DNA from: Bradyrhizobium tropiciagri
GTDB lineage: Bacteria; Pseudomonadota; Alphaproteobacteria; Rhizobiales; Xanthobacteraceae
DNA: 64,000 nucleotides
Assembly (NCBI RefSeq): GCF_001189845.1
Contig: NZ_LFLZ01000003.1
Coordinates: 124,001 to 188,000 of the forward strand
Direction of reading: 5' to 3'
Below the pieces are notes generated by a model. It worked only from the letters and a program-made list of their open reading frames with translations, ran no database searches and was not told the origin of the DNA. Shown here piece by piece: positions 31,955-40,848 of the stretch (its first letter is position 1; the number at the start of each line of letters is the position of its first letter). A program made the translations under genes and the position numbers.

Positions 31955-33583
31955 TCACGAGGACCGAAGCCGGGCCGCTATAAGATGGGTAACTTTAGGC
32001 TCGGTGGCGGCGCCGAACTCGCCGATGGTGTCCTGAACAACGTGATCCGCATTCGTCACACGCTGATGCTGCCGAAGATGCTCAAGCCAGGACGCGACCA
32101 TGAACGTTTCCAGGAAGTGTCCGCTCTCGGCCGCGTCCTCGAATACGTCCCAGGCATAGGCCCCGTCTCGCCGTCTCTGTTGCCCCAATTCTGCGACAAC
32201 TGAAAGGAAGGCGTCGCGCTTCTCGGGAGCGATGAGGTACTCGACCGTGACCAACACCGGACCGCGATCCGCATCGGTATCAGAAGCCAATATCGGCGCC
32301 GGCCAATGCATCGAAGGCGCAAGGTCGACGCTCGCTCCCGCTTGAAGTTTCCAGCGCCAAGTCAAAGCGATCCCCACGATGGCGCCGGCTGCCGCTATGA
32401 AGTGCGCCGCCGCCAAGCCAAGTCCTGACGCGAGTTGTCCCCAAAGCGCGCTGCCTGCGGTCATCGCACCGAAGAACACGGTGACGAACATGGCCAAGCC
32501 GCGACCGCGGACCCAATCGGGCAGGGAGACCTGAACCGAGACGTTCACTGTCGCGAGGACGGCGATCCAGGAGATGCCTGCGATCAGGCACGCCAAAAGA
32601 CCGATTGCGGCGTGGTGGGCGATGCCGAGCAGGACCAGGCTGAGCGCGGTGCCGGCCGTGCCGCCCGCAACCAATCGGTCCGGTCCGAGCATCGCCTTAA
32701 TCCATGCGAGCGCAAACGCGCCGACGACGGCGCCAATGCCGATCGCTCCGAGCAAAATGCCGTAGAGCTCCGGTCCGCCTGCGATCTGATTGCGCGCCAC
32801 GAGCGGGAGCAGAGCCCAATAGGCGCTGGCGAAGAAGAAAAATGCGACCGCTCGGACCAGCGTAGCGCGGAGATTCGAATTGAACCGCGCATGGCGGAAT
32901 CCGATCACCATGGCGCCGACGAGACGTTCTGGCGGCAGGCCGCTACCTTGAGAAGCGGTCGGGCGCCACCAGAGGAGAGCGCCGATCACGGCGAAATTGC
33001 TCAACGCATTGAACCAGAATGGTGCCGCGATGCCCAGTCCGCCGATCACGACACCGCCTAGCGCCGGTCCGATAGCTCGGCTGATGTTGACCCCGACCCC
33101 GTTGCTCGCAACTGCCGCCGCGAGATCCTCCTTTGGTACAAGCTGCGGGACGACCGATTGCCACGCCGGCGCGGTGAATGCGGCGCCCACGCCGAGCAGG
33201 AACGTGAACACCAGCAGGATGGTCGGCGTGACGAGGTCGAGCCCGACGAGCACCGCGCTCGCGCCCGCGACGACCGTGAGTGCGATCTCGCAACCAATCA
33301 GAAAACGACGCTTGTCGACAGTATCCGCCAGCGCGCCGGCCGGCAGCGCGAACAGAAACATCGGGAGACTGCTTGCAACCTGAACCAACGAGACGGTGAG
33401 CGGATCGGCGTCGAGGCTTGTCATCAGCCATCCGGACGCAGCGTTGTACATCCAAGTGCCGACGTTGGCGACGACGGTCGCAATCCACACGACCGTAAAT
33501 GTGGCATGCCGAAATGCGATCCATGGGGAAGCGTTGGTCGCAGCGGACGATGTTGTGGACTTCTGATCGGTTGAAGACATCAT
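31955..33583 (-). CDS. MFS exporter with C-terminal ABM-like domain
   Basis: 542 residues from ATG 33583 (ATG 33580 also possible); the open frame upstream crosses the operator-like palindrome. About 12 membrane helices of the DUF894/EntS-type MFS family occupy residues 30-425, with the loop motif PAGALADTVDKRRFLI. About 110 extra cytoplasmic residues at the C-terminus (VTVEYLIAPEKRDAFLSVVA, then AYAWDVFEDAAESGHFLETF) look like an antibiotic-biosynthesis-monooxygenase or dimeric alpha-beta barrel domain. The fusion suggests the exporter binds or modifies its small-molecule substrate. The gene is monocistronic, preceded by a perfect 16-bp palindrome. Confidence 0.82.
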   Translation of the reverse strand: MMSSTDQKSTTSSAATNASPWIAFRHATFTVVWIATVVANVGTWMYNAASGWLMTSLDADPLTVSLVQVASSLPMFLFALPAGALADTVDKRRFLIGCEIALTVVAGASAVLVGLDLVTPTILLVFTFLLGVGAAFTAPAWQSVVPQLVPKEDLAAAVASNGVGVNISRAIGPALGGVVIGGLGIAAPFWFNALSNFAVIGALLWWRPTASQGSGLPPERLVGAMVIGFRHARFNSNLRATLVRAVAFFFFASAYWALLPLVARNQIAGGPELYGILLGAIGIGAVVGAFALAWIKAMLGPDRLVAGGTAGTALSLVLLGIAHHAAIGLLACLIAGISWIAVLATVNVSVQVSLPDWVRGRGLAMFVTVFFGAMTAGSALWGQLASGLGLAAAHFIAAAGAIVGIALTWRWKLQAGASVDLAPSMHWPAPILASDTDADRGPVLVTVEYLIAPEKRDAFLSVVAELGQQRRRDGAYAWDVFEDAAESGHFLETFMVASWLEHLRQHQRVTNADHVVQDTIGEFGAATEPKVTHLIAARLRSS

Positions 33584-33587
33584 GTTC

Positions 33588-33603
33588 ACTCGATTAATCG
33601 AGT
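33588..33603. promoter_or_regulatory. Perfect 16-bp palindrome at the MFS start
   Basis: ACTCGATTAATCGAGT reads the same on both strands and ends four bases before the MFS ATG at 33583. It is likely a repressor operator (TetR, MarR or GntR type). No regulator gene for it lies directly adjacent. Confidence 0.55.
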
Positions 33604-33630
33604 CTGGCGCAACAGGCGGCGGCGATCGGC

Positions 33631-33822
33631 TCAAATGCCGCATCCGCGCAAGTCCGGAGCGATCACCCGACAGTTCGAGGCGAGCACCGGAATCTGGAAG
33701 CGCCAGGCAAAGCTGGTTTCCGGGAAGCCGTGGAGCAGGACAATCGATGGTCCGGCTCCGGCCTCAAGGTAGAACTGCCTGATGCCGTTGGCCCGGCATG
33801 TAGTTCGCCGAATTGCGGTCAC
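33631..33822 (-). pseudogene. 5' fragment of an epoxide-hydrolase-like alpha/beta hydrolase
   Basis: About 63 residues from a GTG at 33822. They match only the start of the fold: GAGPSIVLLHGFPETSFAW holds the oxyanion His-Gly, and CRVIAPDLRG is the next strand. It stops at 33631, before any nucleophile elbow, where a typical family member has about 220 more residues. The rest is not found in another frame before the MFS gene, so this is a true truncation and not a simple frameshift. It marks a past rearrangement. Confidence 0.7.
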
Positions 33823-34108
33823 GGGTCTCGTCTCCTGGCCGCGAAGTGGGCTGGCCAACCTTCGACGAGCTGCCAAGGGGAGAGATTGCAGGTTTTGGCT
33901 GTGCTTAGTACGATTGCGTCGCGGCGGCGTGATGCAGGTCTCTTACCGTTAGGATTTTGGCCTTTGTGGCACTTTCATAATCGGGGAAGAGTCCAAGACT
34001 TGGAACATCTTCTCGGGGTTGTGTATTCTGGGGACGCAAGGATTACGGTATCTGAGGCCGGAAATATGGCTTTCTGGCAGGATTGCCACTTGGCCGAAAG
34101 ATCGTTGA

Positions 34109-35059
34109 TTGGATAATAGCCACGTGAACGCGCGCGGACTTCATCATGTCACGGCGATCATAAGCGATGTACGCCGCGCCTCCGACTTCTATGCAGGAGT
34201 CCTGGGGTTAAAGCGCGTCAAGAAGACCGTCTGCTATGACGACCCCGGCAGCTACCATCTGTACTATGGCGACGATGCGGGAAGCCCAGGAGCCGTGATG
34301 AGCACGCTTGCCTGGAACTGTGTACCACCGGGGATGATGGGCGTCGGCGAAGTCGTGCAGACAGCCTTTCGGGTGGCGCCGAGTTCACTTGATGCGTGGG
34401 AGAATCGCCTCAATTCATTTGATGTCCGCAGTCGACTGGAAACGTCGCCTTTCGGCGAACGCATGCTGTGCTTTGCGGACCCTGACGGCACCGAACTTTC
34501 GCTGGTCGAAACATTGGTGGACACGTGGGCGGCTAAATCCGGGCGAGCGGATCAGAAGCCTCAGGCCGATTTCGCGCTGCGCGGACTTCATGGTGTCACG
34601 TTGAACGTCCGCGAGGAGGACGAAACCATCGATATCCTTCAGAAGGTGTTCGATTTCCGGTTGGTCTCTCATAGGGACAACACCATGCGCTTCGTCGCTC
34701 ATGATGGTCCAGGTGGCGCGATCACCTTGTGCATGATCGGAAAATCCTCGCGGGGACGTCTCGGTGGCGGCACCATCCGTCACGTCGCCTTCCGCTCGAG
34801 GGATATCGATGATCGCTCGCAAATGGTCGAGAAGCTCCGATCGGCATACGGCATCGTCGTCAGCGAACCCATCGAGCGCACCTACCTCAATGCGGTCGGC
34901 TTTCGCGCGCCTTGCGGAGTACTTTTCGAGATCGCAACCGACGGTCCGGGATTCGCGGTCGACGAGACGCCGGAACGGTTGGGTCAGACGCTCCAGCTTC
35001 CGACATTTCTGGAAGAGCGCCGTGCCGAGCTGCAGTCGATCTTGCCACCGCTCAGCTAG
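34109..35059 (+). CDS. Ring-cleaving VOC dioxygenase (MhqO/LinE-like)
   Basis: 316 residues from TTG 34109; GTG 34124 is an alternative, and neither has a strong ribosome site. Two VOC (glyoxalase) modules are visible. The first has GLHHVTAIISDVRRASDFY and DDPGSYHLYYGDDAGSPG, and the second starts LRGLHGVTLNV and ends with the metal Glu in GVLFEIATDGPGFAVDE. Family members open hydroquinone-type rings with Fe(II). It is a paralogue of the protein at 45091. It stands alone, between a hydrolase fragment and an AraC-type gene that could regulate it. Confidence 0.83.
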   Translation: MDNSHVNARGLHHVTAIISDVRRASDFYAGVLGLKRVKKTVCYDDPGSYHLYYGDDAGSPGAVMSTLAWNCVPPGMMGVGEVVQTAFRVAPSSLDAWENRLNSFDVRSRLETSPFGERMLCFADPDGTELSLVETLVDTWAAKSGRADQKPQADFALRGLHGVTLNVREEDETIDILQKVFDFRLVSHRDNTMRFVAHDGPGGAITLCMIGKSSRGRLGGGTIRHVAFRSRDIDDRSQMVEKLRSAYGIVVSEPIERTYLNAVGFRAPCGVLFEIATDGPGFAVDETPERLGQTLQLPTFLEERRAELQSILPPLS

Positions 35060-35267
35060 TGGTTGCCCCCGGGGCATCGTGTCTCAACTTTCACCTATCC
35101 TTCCACATCGTTTCCTATTTCGAATCAATTTCTAAGCTAGTGCGCCATTGTGGCTCACTACCCAATCGTCGACTTGAACGACGACGGTTATCTCTCTATG
35201 AGAAAATTGTTCTACATGCGCTTACCGGGAATACAGTGGATAGAATGACCCATGGGAGGACGCAGCA

Positions 35268-36194
35268 ATGAGGCAACAGTCTGACAGCGCGTCCGACGGC
35301 TTCTACGGTCGTCGCCTTAGTCAGCACCTCGGCATGGAGGGAGACTGTTTGCTGCGCGTCGATCGCGAGGGACAGTTGGCGCTCGCGATGACACGGCTGA
35401 CCTGCTCTCGCTTTGTTCGGGAACGGACGGCGGCCATTCCTTCCGAGCCCGCCTTCAGCGTGTTGCACCAGCTCGGTGATCTCGAAAAGCATTCCTGCTG
35501 GCTCGCCGGCAAGCCACGGTATTCGGGGGCCTTCGGCGCCGGGACGGTCAGCGTCATTAATCTGATGGACAATCCTCAGTGTGAGTTCAAAGGTCCGTTC
35601 GACGCCGTCCAGTACTACGTTCCCCGGCGGGCCCTTGACGAATTCGCCCGAGAGCACAATGCCAAGCCGGTTTCGACCCTTAAATGGAGCAGGGACCAGC
35701 GTGATCCTTACCTCTCGACCTTGTCCAGCATGCTGCTCAGCGCAGTCGAGCAGGATCCGGCAACCAATCAGCTCTTCGTAGACCAGATCGGTTTGGGCCT
35801 GCTCGCTCACTTCGCGCAGACCTATGGCGGCTTGCGCCCGCAGGATAGTGCGGTCGGCGGCGGCCTCGCGCCCTGGCAGGAGCGCCGCGCCAAGGAGATC
35901 ATGCGGGCACGGCTCGCCAGCAGCCTGACGATCGCCGACGTCGCCATGGAATGCAAATTGACACCCAGCCATTTCGCAAGATCGTTCCGGCGCAGCACGG
36001 GTGTCGCCCCGCACGAATTCCTCTCGCAACTGCGAATCGACGAGGCCAAGCGCCTCATGCTGAGCACGAAGCTTCCGCTCGCCGACATCGCGCTGATCTG
36101 CGGCTTCGGCGACCAAAGCTACTTTACTAGGGTGTTCTCCCGCAACGTGGGCGCAAGCCCTGGAGCTTGGCGGCGGGCCCGGACCGAGGGGTAG
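35268..36194 (+). CDS. AraC-family transcription regulator
   Basis: 308 residues. The C-terminal 100 hold the double HTH: LTIADVAMECKLTPSHFARS, FRRSTGVAPHEFLSQLRIDE and LPLADIALICGFGDQSYFTR with FSRNVGASPGAWRR. The N-terminal about 190 residues are the effector domain of the type found next to oxidoreductase genes and have no recognised ligand motif. It ends 19 bp from the convergent isochorismatase gene. Its targets may include the divergent or neighbouring hydrolase units. Confidence 0.87.
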   Translation: MRQQSDSASDGFYGRRLSQHLGMEGDCLLRVDREGQLALAMTRLTCSRFVRERTAAIPSEPAFSVLHQLGDLEKHSCWLAGKPRYSGAFGAGTVSVINLMDNPQCEFKGPFDAVQYYVPRRALDEFAREHNAKPVSTLKWSRDQRDPYLSTLSSMLLSAVEQDPATNQLFVDQIGLGLLAHFAQTYGGLRPQDSAVGGGLAPWQERRAKEIMRARLASSLTIADVAMECKLTPSHFARSFRRSTGVAPHEFLSQLRIDEAKRLMLSTKLPLADIALICGFGDQSYFTRVFSRNVGASPGAWRRARTEG

Positions 36195-36213
36195 ATCCGG
36201 GCGCGCCCGGCTC

Positions 36214-36848
36214 TCAGGCGGGGTGAATCATATCGCGGGCGTAGGCGAGACCGATACCATATCCTCCGGCATGCGACTCGACGATGGCGCGCGCGCCATC
36301 GTACGTTTCGTGTCGCGTCCAATCCCGCTGCATCTCGAGCAGGACCTGGATCCAGGAGGTGAGACGGGCGCCCGCGGCCTGCATCCGGCTGAGAGCGAGT
36401 TCGTGGCTTGCGGTCGTGAGGCCTCCACAGGCGTCTCCGACGACATAGACCTCGAGGCCGGCCGACAGCGCCGAAAGCACTGCGAAGGTCACGCATGCTT
36501 CGCTGAGCAGGCCCGAGACGATCAAGCGACGCCGACCGGTGGCGAGAACGGCCTCGCGCGCCTTGTCGTCCTCCCACACATTCATGCTGCGCCGATCGAT
36601 CGGTTCGATGCCCGGCAGCGCCGACTTGATGGCCGGCATTAGCGGCCCGCTATACACCTTCGTGGCCGAGGTGGATGCCACGACCGGCAGCCCGAACACC
36701 GTCGCGGTTTTCGCAAGCGCGAGACGTTGTTCATGAGGGCCTGCCGATCGATCGATCCCACACCGAAGGCCAGTCCGGCCTGTTGGTCAACCAGAAGTAG
36801 AGCGCAGTCCTTCGGCTCGAGCAGATAAAGCGGATTGATTGCCATCAT
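36214..36848 (-). pseudogene. YcaC-like isochorismatase-family hydrolase, frameshifted near 36722
   Basis: ATG 36848 (or 36845) has GGAG just upstream. The first 43 or so residues contain the catalytic Asp in LLLVDQQAGLAFGVG. At about 36722 the frame breaks; one frame over the protein continues ALAKTATVFGLPVVASTSAT to the stop at 36214, with the catalytic Cys in LLSEACVTFAVLSALSAG. Restoring one base after NNV gives a protein of about 211 residues that aligns end to end with the intact one at 37991. Predicted role: hydrolysis of a small amide or C-N bond; the substrate is unknown. Confidence 0.78.
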
Positions 36849-36861
36849 CTTTCTCCGTCCA

Positions 36862-37677
36862 CTAGGCTTGCAGGAACGCGAGCAGGTCCGCATTGACCTG
36901 ATCGGCATGGGTCGTCGCGGTGGCGTGCGGAGCGCCCGGATAGGTCTTCAGCCGGGCGCCTTTGATCATCTCGGCTGCCAGCTTCCCGGTGTAATGCAGC
37001 GGCACGACCTGATCGTCTTCGCCGTGAATGACCAGGGTGGGCACATCGATCCTGGCCATATCGGGCCGGAAGTCGGTTTCCGAAAATGCGGTCACGCAGT
37101 CGATCGTCGCCTTGATCGAGGCTTGCAGCGCGATCTGAAGGGTTTGCTTGAATACGCCCTGAGACACCTTCGTGCCATGATTGGTGCCATAGAACAGGGG
37201 ATTGAAGTCGTCGAGGAACTGCGCGCGGTCCTTGACCAGTCCCGTCTTAATTCCGTCGAACACCGACTTGTCGACGCCGTCGTGGTCCGCAGTCTTGACG
37301 AACAGGGGCGTTACCGCGCTGAGCAGAACGAGCTTGGCCACCCGCGAGCTGCCGTGGCGTGCTACGAAGCGCGCGATGTCTCCGCCACCCATCGAAAATC
37401 CGACCAATGTCACATCCCGCAGATCGAGATGTTTGATGAGATCGGCGATGTCATCGGCAAAGGTGTCGTAGTCATAGCCCGTCCAAGGCTGGCTCGAGCG
37501 GCCGAAGCCCCTTCGGTCGAATGCCACGGTTCGATATCCATGCTCGGCGAAGAACAACATCTGCGCGTCCCACATATCCGCGCTGAGGGGCCAGCCATGG
37601 CTGAACAGGATCGGCTTTCCGCTTCCCCAGTCCTTGTAATAAAGCTCGGTACCGTCCCGCAATTTCAGCAAGGCCAT
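36862..37677 (-). CDS. Alpha/beta hydrolase, non-haem chloroperoxidase type
   Basis: 271 residues from ATG 37677, the canonical start for this family (MALLKLRDGTELYYKDWG). It has the HGWPLSADMWD oxyanion strand, FDRRGFGRSSQPW, the nucleophile elbow in VGFSMGGGDI, acid Asp in IHGEDDQVVPL and the catalytic His in GAPHATATTH. These hydrolases act as esterases or perhydrolases in the cytoplasm. It lies 13 bp upstream of the frameshifted YcaC-like gene, so the two form a leftward unit that diverges from the second YcaC-like gene. Confidence 0.87.
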   Translation of the reverse strand: MALLKLRDGTELYYKDWGSGKPILFSHGWPLSADMWDAQMLFFAEHGYRTVAFDRRGFGRSSQPWTGYDYDTFADDIADLIKHLDLRDVTLVGFSMGGGDIARFVARHGSSRVAKLVLLSAVTPLFVKTADHDGVDKSVFDGIKTGLVKDRAQFLDDFNPLFYGTNHGTKVSQGVFKQTLQIALQASIKATIDCVTAFSETDFRPDMARIDVPTLVIHGEDDQVVPLHYTGKLAAEMIKGARLKTYPGAPHATATTHADQVNADLLAFLQA

Positions 37678-37990
37678 CGTTCGCTCCTGTGACGAAGTCA
37701 AGAGGGCCGACATGAGCAATCTGAGGGCTCGTCCGGCTCCGGCGCGCAAACTCGTCGATCAAGCGCCCGCCGGATTGGACGGTCTGCGCGTCCTTTGGAC
37801 ATGCTGGCGATGGCAAGCGAAGACCGATCGACTGACGGGCAATTGGTCGCATCGCGACGAGACATCGGGCGTCAGTCCAAGCCGCGACGCAATCGTCCAA
37901 GCTCAGGCCGGCCTCACGGTCCACCATCCCAGCCGCTTCAATCCTCCCCTTTCGTACGATCGCTCATGCCGATCGCAAGGAGACCATCAG
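37678..37990. other. Intergenic region, divergent promoters
   Basis: 313 bp between the divergent chloroperoxidase-like and YcaC-like genes. A frame open in phase with the 37991 gene from 37712 has no ribosome site and unlike-protein composition, so it is not taken as coding. No clear operator or box was recognised. Confidence 0.5.
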
Positions 37991-38641
37991 ATGTCGAAAC
38001 TCGATATGCTCACCCCGGACAACTCCGCCATCGTGCTGATCGACTACCAGCCGGCGATGTACCAGGGCGTCCAGTCGCATGATCGCTTGGGCGTGTTCAA
38101 CAATGTCCAGATCCTGGCGAAAGCCGCCAAGCTGTTCAAGATTCCGACTGTCCTGTCCACGGTCGCCAAGGATTCGTTTTCCGGCCCCTTCATGCCGGAA
38201 GTCATCGATCTGTTCCCCAATCACGACGTCATCGATCGCACATCAATGAACTCGTGGTTGAATGCCAATTTCCGCAAGGCAGTTGCGGCCACCGGACGCA
38301 AGAAATTCGTGCTGGGAGGTCTTTGGACCGAAGCTTGCGTGATGTTTCCCGCGTTGGACATGCTCAAGGAGGGCTACGAGGTCTATGTCGCGGCCGACGC
38401 CTGCGGGGATCTTTCGGTGGAGGCGCACAATCGTTCAATGGATCGGCTCGTTCAGGCCGGCGCCGTTCCGATCACGTCATGCCAGTACGCGTTTGAATTG
38501 CAGCAGGACTGGGCGCGCACGGAAACCTACGACGGCATGATGGAGATCCTGAAGGCGCATTCGCCCTACGGAATCCAGATCCGCTTCTCGAAGTGGGCGC
38601 TTGGCGAGCACGCTTCCGAGGCGGGCACGCAGGCCGCCTGA
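37991..38641 (+). CDS. YcaC-like isochorismatase-family hydrolase
   Basis: 216 residues from ATG 37991 with AAGGAG about ten bases upstream. The catalytic triad can be placed: Asp in VLIDYQPAMYQG, Lys in VAKDSFSGPFMP or RKKFVLGG, and Cys in WTEACVMFPALDMLKEGYEV. Similarity to its broken paralogue at 36214 extends to the C-terminal QQDWARTETYDGMMEI. YcaC-type proteins form cytoplasmic octamers with an unknown amide-like substrate. It leads a rightward run with XapX, amidohydrolase, DoxX and others. Confidence 0.87.
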   Translation: MSKLDMLTPDNSAIVLIDYQPAMYQGVQSHDRLGVFNNVQILAKAAKLFKIPTVLSTVAKDSFSGPFMPEVIDLFPNHDVIDRTSMNSWLNANFRKAVAATGRKKFVLGGLWTEACVMFPALDMLKEGYEVYVAADACGDLSVEAHNRSMDRLVQAGAVPITSCQYAFELQQDWARTETYDGMMEILKAHSPYGIQIRFSKWALGEHASEAGTQAA

Positions 38642-38642
38642 C

Positions 38643-38668
38643 CACTCCCATCGTCCCAATCGGGAGTG
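38643..38668 (+). promoter_or_regulatory. Hairpin enclosing the ribosome site of the XapX gene
   Basis: CACTCCC at 38643-38649 pairs with GGGAGTG at 38662-38668 across a 12-nt loop. GGGAG is the Shine-Dalgarno for ATG 38674, so the stem could hide it, or it could act as a weak processing or attenuation element after the upstream stop. Confidence 0.35.
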
Positions 38669-38673
38669 ATGCG

Positions 38674-38964
38674 ATGAAGATCTACCTCCTGTCACTCGGC
38701 GCCGGCCTTCTGGTCGGCGTCATCTACAGCCTGTTGAACGTGCGTTCGCCGGCCCCGCCGCTGGTGGCCCTGGTGGGTCTTCTCGGCATCTTGGCCGGCG
38801 AGCAGATCGTTCCTGTCGGCCGGCAACTGATGTCCGGGCACGGGCTCGCATCCGCTTGGCAACAGGCGAAATGCGCGCCGCACATGTTCGGGATGTTGCC
38901 CGGACGCCAAAGCGCGCCGTCGAAAAGCGCCTCTTCGCTCGAAGGTCTGGAGAAACACTCATGA
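38674..38964 (+). CDS. XapX-domain (DUF1427) small membrane protein
   Basis: 96 residues. The first about 55 match the XapX family: MKIYLLSLGAGLLVGVIYSL, then VRSPAPPLVALVGLLGILAGEQ, with two membrane helices. The remaining 40 residues are hydrophilic. Function is unknown; the family often sits with YcaC-like hydrolases and YtcJ-like amidohydrolases, as here. Its stop overlaps the amidohydrolase start by four bases. Confidence 0.85.
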   Translation: MKIYLLSLGAGLLVGVIYSLLNVRSPAPPLVALVGLLGILAGEQIVPVGRQLMSGHGLASAWQQAKCAPHMFGMLPGRQSAPSKSASSLEGLEKHS

Positions 38965-40847
38965 GCTCGGCACCCGACGTCATCCTGCATCGTGGCTTGT
39001 TCACGACTCTCGATCGCTCGAATCCGATGGCATCAGCCGTTGCAATTGCCAACGGACGGTTCGTCGCCGTCGGACACGATCAGGACGTGATGAAGCTCGC
39101 AGGTCCGAATACAAAGATTGTCGACCTGAAGGGACGTCGGGTCTTGCCGGGCCTGATCGACAACCATCTGCACATCATCCGTGGCGGTTTGAACTTCAAC
39201 ATGGAGCTGCGATGGGACGGCGTGCGCTCGCTTGCCGATGCCATGGACATGCTGAAGCGACAAGTAGCGATCACGCCGCCGCCGCAATGGGTGAGGGTGG
39301 TCGGCGGATTTACCGAACATCAGTTTGCGGAAAAGCGGCTTCCGACGATCGAGGAGCTCAATGCGGTCGCTCCGGATACGCCGGTATTCCTGCTGCACCT
39401 TTACGATCGGGCTATCCTGAACGGCGCCGCGCTGCGGGCCGTGGGCTACACCAAGGATACGCCGGAGCCGCCGGGTGGCGAGATCACGCGCGATTCGAAG
39501 GGTAATCCGACCGGCTTGTTGCTTGCCAAGCCGAACGCCAATATCCTCTACGCCACGCTCGCCAAGGGGCCAAAGCTGCCGTTCGAATACCAGGTCAATT
39601 CGACACGTCACTTCATGCGGGAACTGAATCGGCTTGGCGTGACCGGCGCGATCGATGCCGGTGGTGGATTCCAGAATTATCCGGAGGACTACGCGGTCAT
39701 CCAAAAGCTGAACGAGGACGGGCACCTGACCATTCGGCTCGCCTACAACCTCTTCACCCAGAAGCCCAAGGGCGAGAAGGAGGACTTCCTCAACTGGACC
39801 AAGACTTCGAAGTACAAGCAGGGCGACGACTACTTCCGGCACAATGGCGCCGGCGAGATGCTGGTGTTCTCGGCGGCCGATTTCGAGGATTTTCGCGTCG
39901 CGCGTCCGGATATGCCTCCGGAGATGGAGGGCGAACTCGAGGAAGTTGTCCGCGTCCTCGTCCAGAACAAATGGCCATGGCGGCTCCATGCGACCTATAA
40001 CGAAACGATCTCCCGCGCCCTCGACGTGTTCGAGAAGGTGAATCAGGACATGCCCCTGGAGGGACTGCACTGGTTCTTCGATCACGCCGAAACCATCTCG
40101 GACCAGTCGATCGACCGGATCGCGGCGCTGGGCGGCGGCATTGCCGTGCAGCACCGGATGGCCTACCAGGGCGAATACTTCGTAGAGCGGTATGGCGTGG
40201 GCGCCGCCGAGGCGACGCCACCGGTCAAGAAGATCCTCGACAAGGGCGTCAAGGTGTCGGCCGGCACCGACGCGACTCGCGTGGCGTCCTATAATCCGTG
40301 GGTATCGTTGTCCTGGTTGGTAACCGGCCGCACTGTCGGTGGGCTGCGGATCACGCCGCAGCGCAATTGCCTGGATCGCGAGGCGGCCTTGCGGATGTGG
40401 ACCGAGAACGTGACCTGGTTCTCGAACGAGGAGGGCAACAAGGGCCGCATCCAGGTCGGTCAGCTTGCCGACCTCGTCGTGCCCGACCGCGACTACTTCT
40501 CGTGCGGCGAAGCCGAGATCGCCGATACGACGTCGTTGCTGACCATGGTCGGCGGCAAGATCGTGTTCGGTGCGGGTGATTTCGCGAAGCTGGACAGCGA
40601 CGCGCCGCCGCCTGCGATGCCGGACTGGTCGCCGGTGCGTCGCTTCGGCGGCTACGCGGCCTGGGCCGACGACAAGGCGAAAGCCAGGGAAGGCAGCCTC
40701 GCCATGAAGGCCATGCAGATGTGCGGCTGTGCCAATTCGTGCGGCGTACATGGGCACGACCACGCTACGGCCTGGTCGAGCCGTTTGCCGGTTTCCGATT
40801 TGAGGAGCTTCTGGGGTGCCCTCGGTTGCGCTTGCTGGGCGGTCTGA
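38961..40847 (+). CDS. YtcJ-like metal-dependent amidohydrolase
   Basis: 628 residues from ATG 38961, translationally coupled to XapX by an ATGA overlap. Amidohydrolase_3 features are present: DLKGRRVLPGLIDNHLHIIR with the HxH metal pair, the late His in RLHATYNETISRAL, HWFFDHAETIS, and the metal Asp in VSAGTDATRVASYNPW. The C-terminal about 40 residues hold a Cys-rich patch (MCGCANSCGVHGHDH) that resembles a metal-binding tail and is not usual for the family. The substrate is unknown. It acts with the YcaC-like hydrolase, judging from the shared operon. Confidence 0.87.
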   Translation: MSSAPDVILHRGLFTTLDRSNPMASAVAIANGRFVAVGHDQDVMKLAGPNTKIVDLKGRRVLPGLIDNHLHIIRGGLNFNMELRWDGVRSLADAMDMLKRQVAITPPPQWVRVVGGFTEHQFAEKRLPTIEELNAVAPDTPVFLLHLYDRAILNGAALRAVGYTKDTPEPPGGEITRDSKGNPTGLLLAKPNANILYATLAKGPKLPFEYQVNSTRHFMRELNRLGVTGAIDAGGGFQNYPEDYAVIQKLNEDGHLTIRLAYNLFTQKPKGEKEDFLNWTKTSKYKQGDDYFRHNGAGEMLVFSAADFEDFRVARPDMPPEMEGELEEVVRVLVQNKWPWRLHATYNETISRALDVFEKVNQDMPLEGLHWFFDHAETISDQSIDRIAALGGGIAVQHRMAYQGEYFVERYGVGAAEATPPVKKILDKGVKVSAGTDATRVASYNPWVSLSWLVTGRTVGGLRITPQRNCLDREAALRMWTENVTWFSNEEGNKGRIQVGQLADLVVPDRDYFSCGEAEIADTTSLLTMVGGKIVFGAGDFAKLDSDAPPPAMPDWSPVRRFGGYAAWADDKAKAREGSLAMKAMQMCGCANSCGVHGHDHATAWSSRLPVSDLRSFWGALGCACWAV

Positions 40848-40848
40848 C

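Noticed and set aside
37712..37990. N-terminal extension of the YcaC-like gene
   Set aside because: The extension has no ribosome site and Arg/Pro-rich composition, while ATG 37991 has a good site and the family's normal start.
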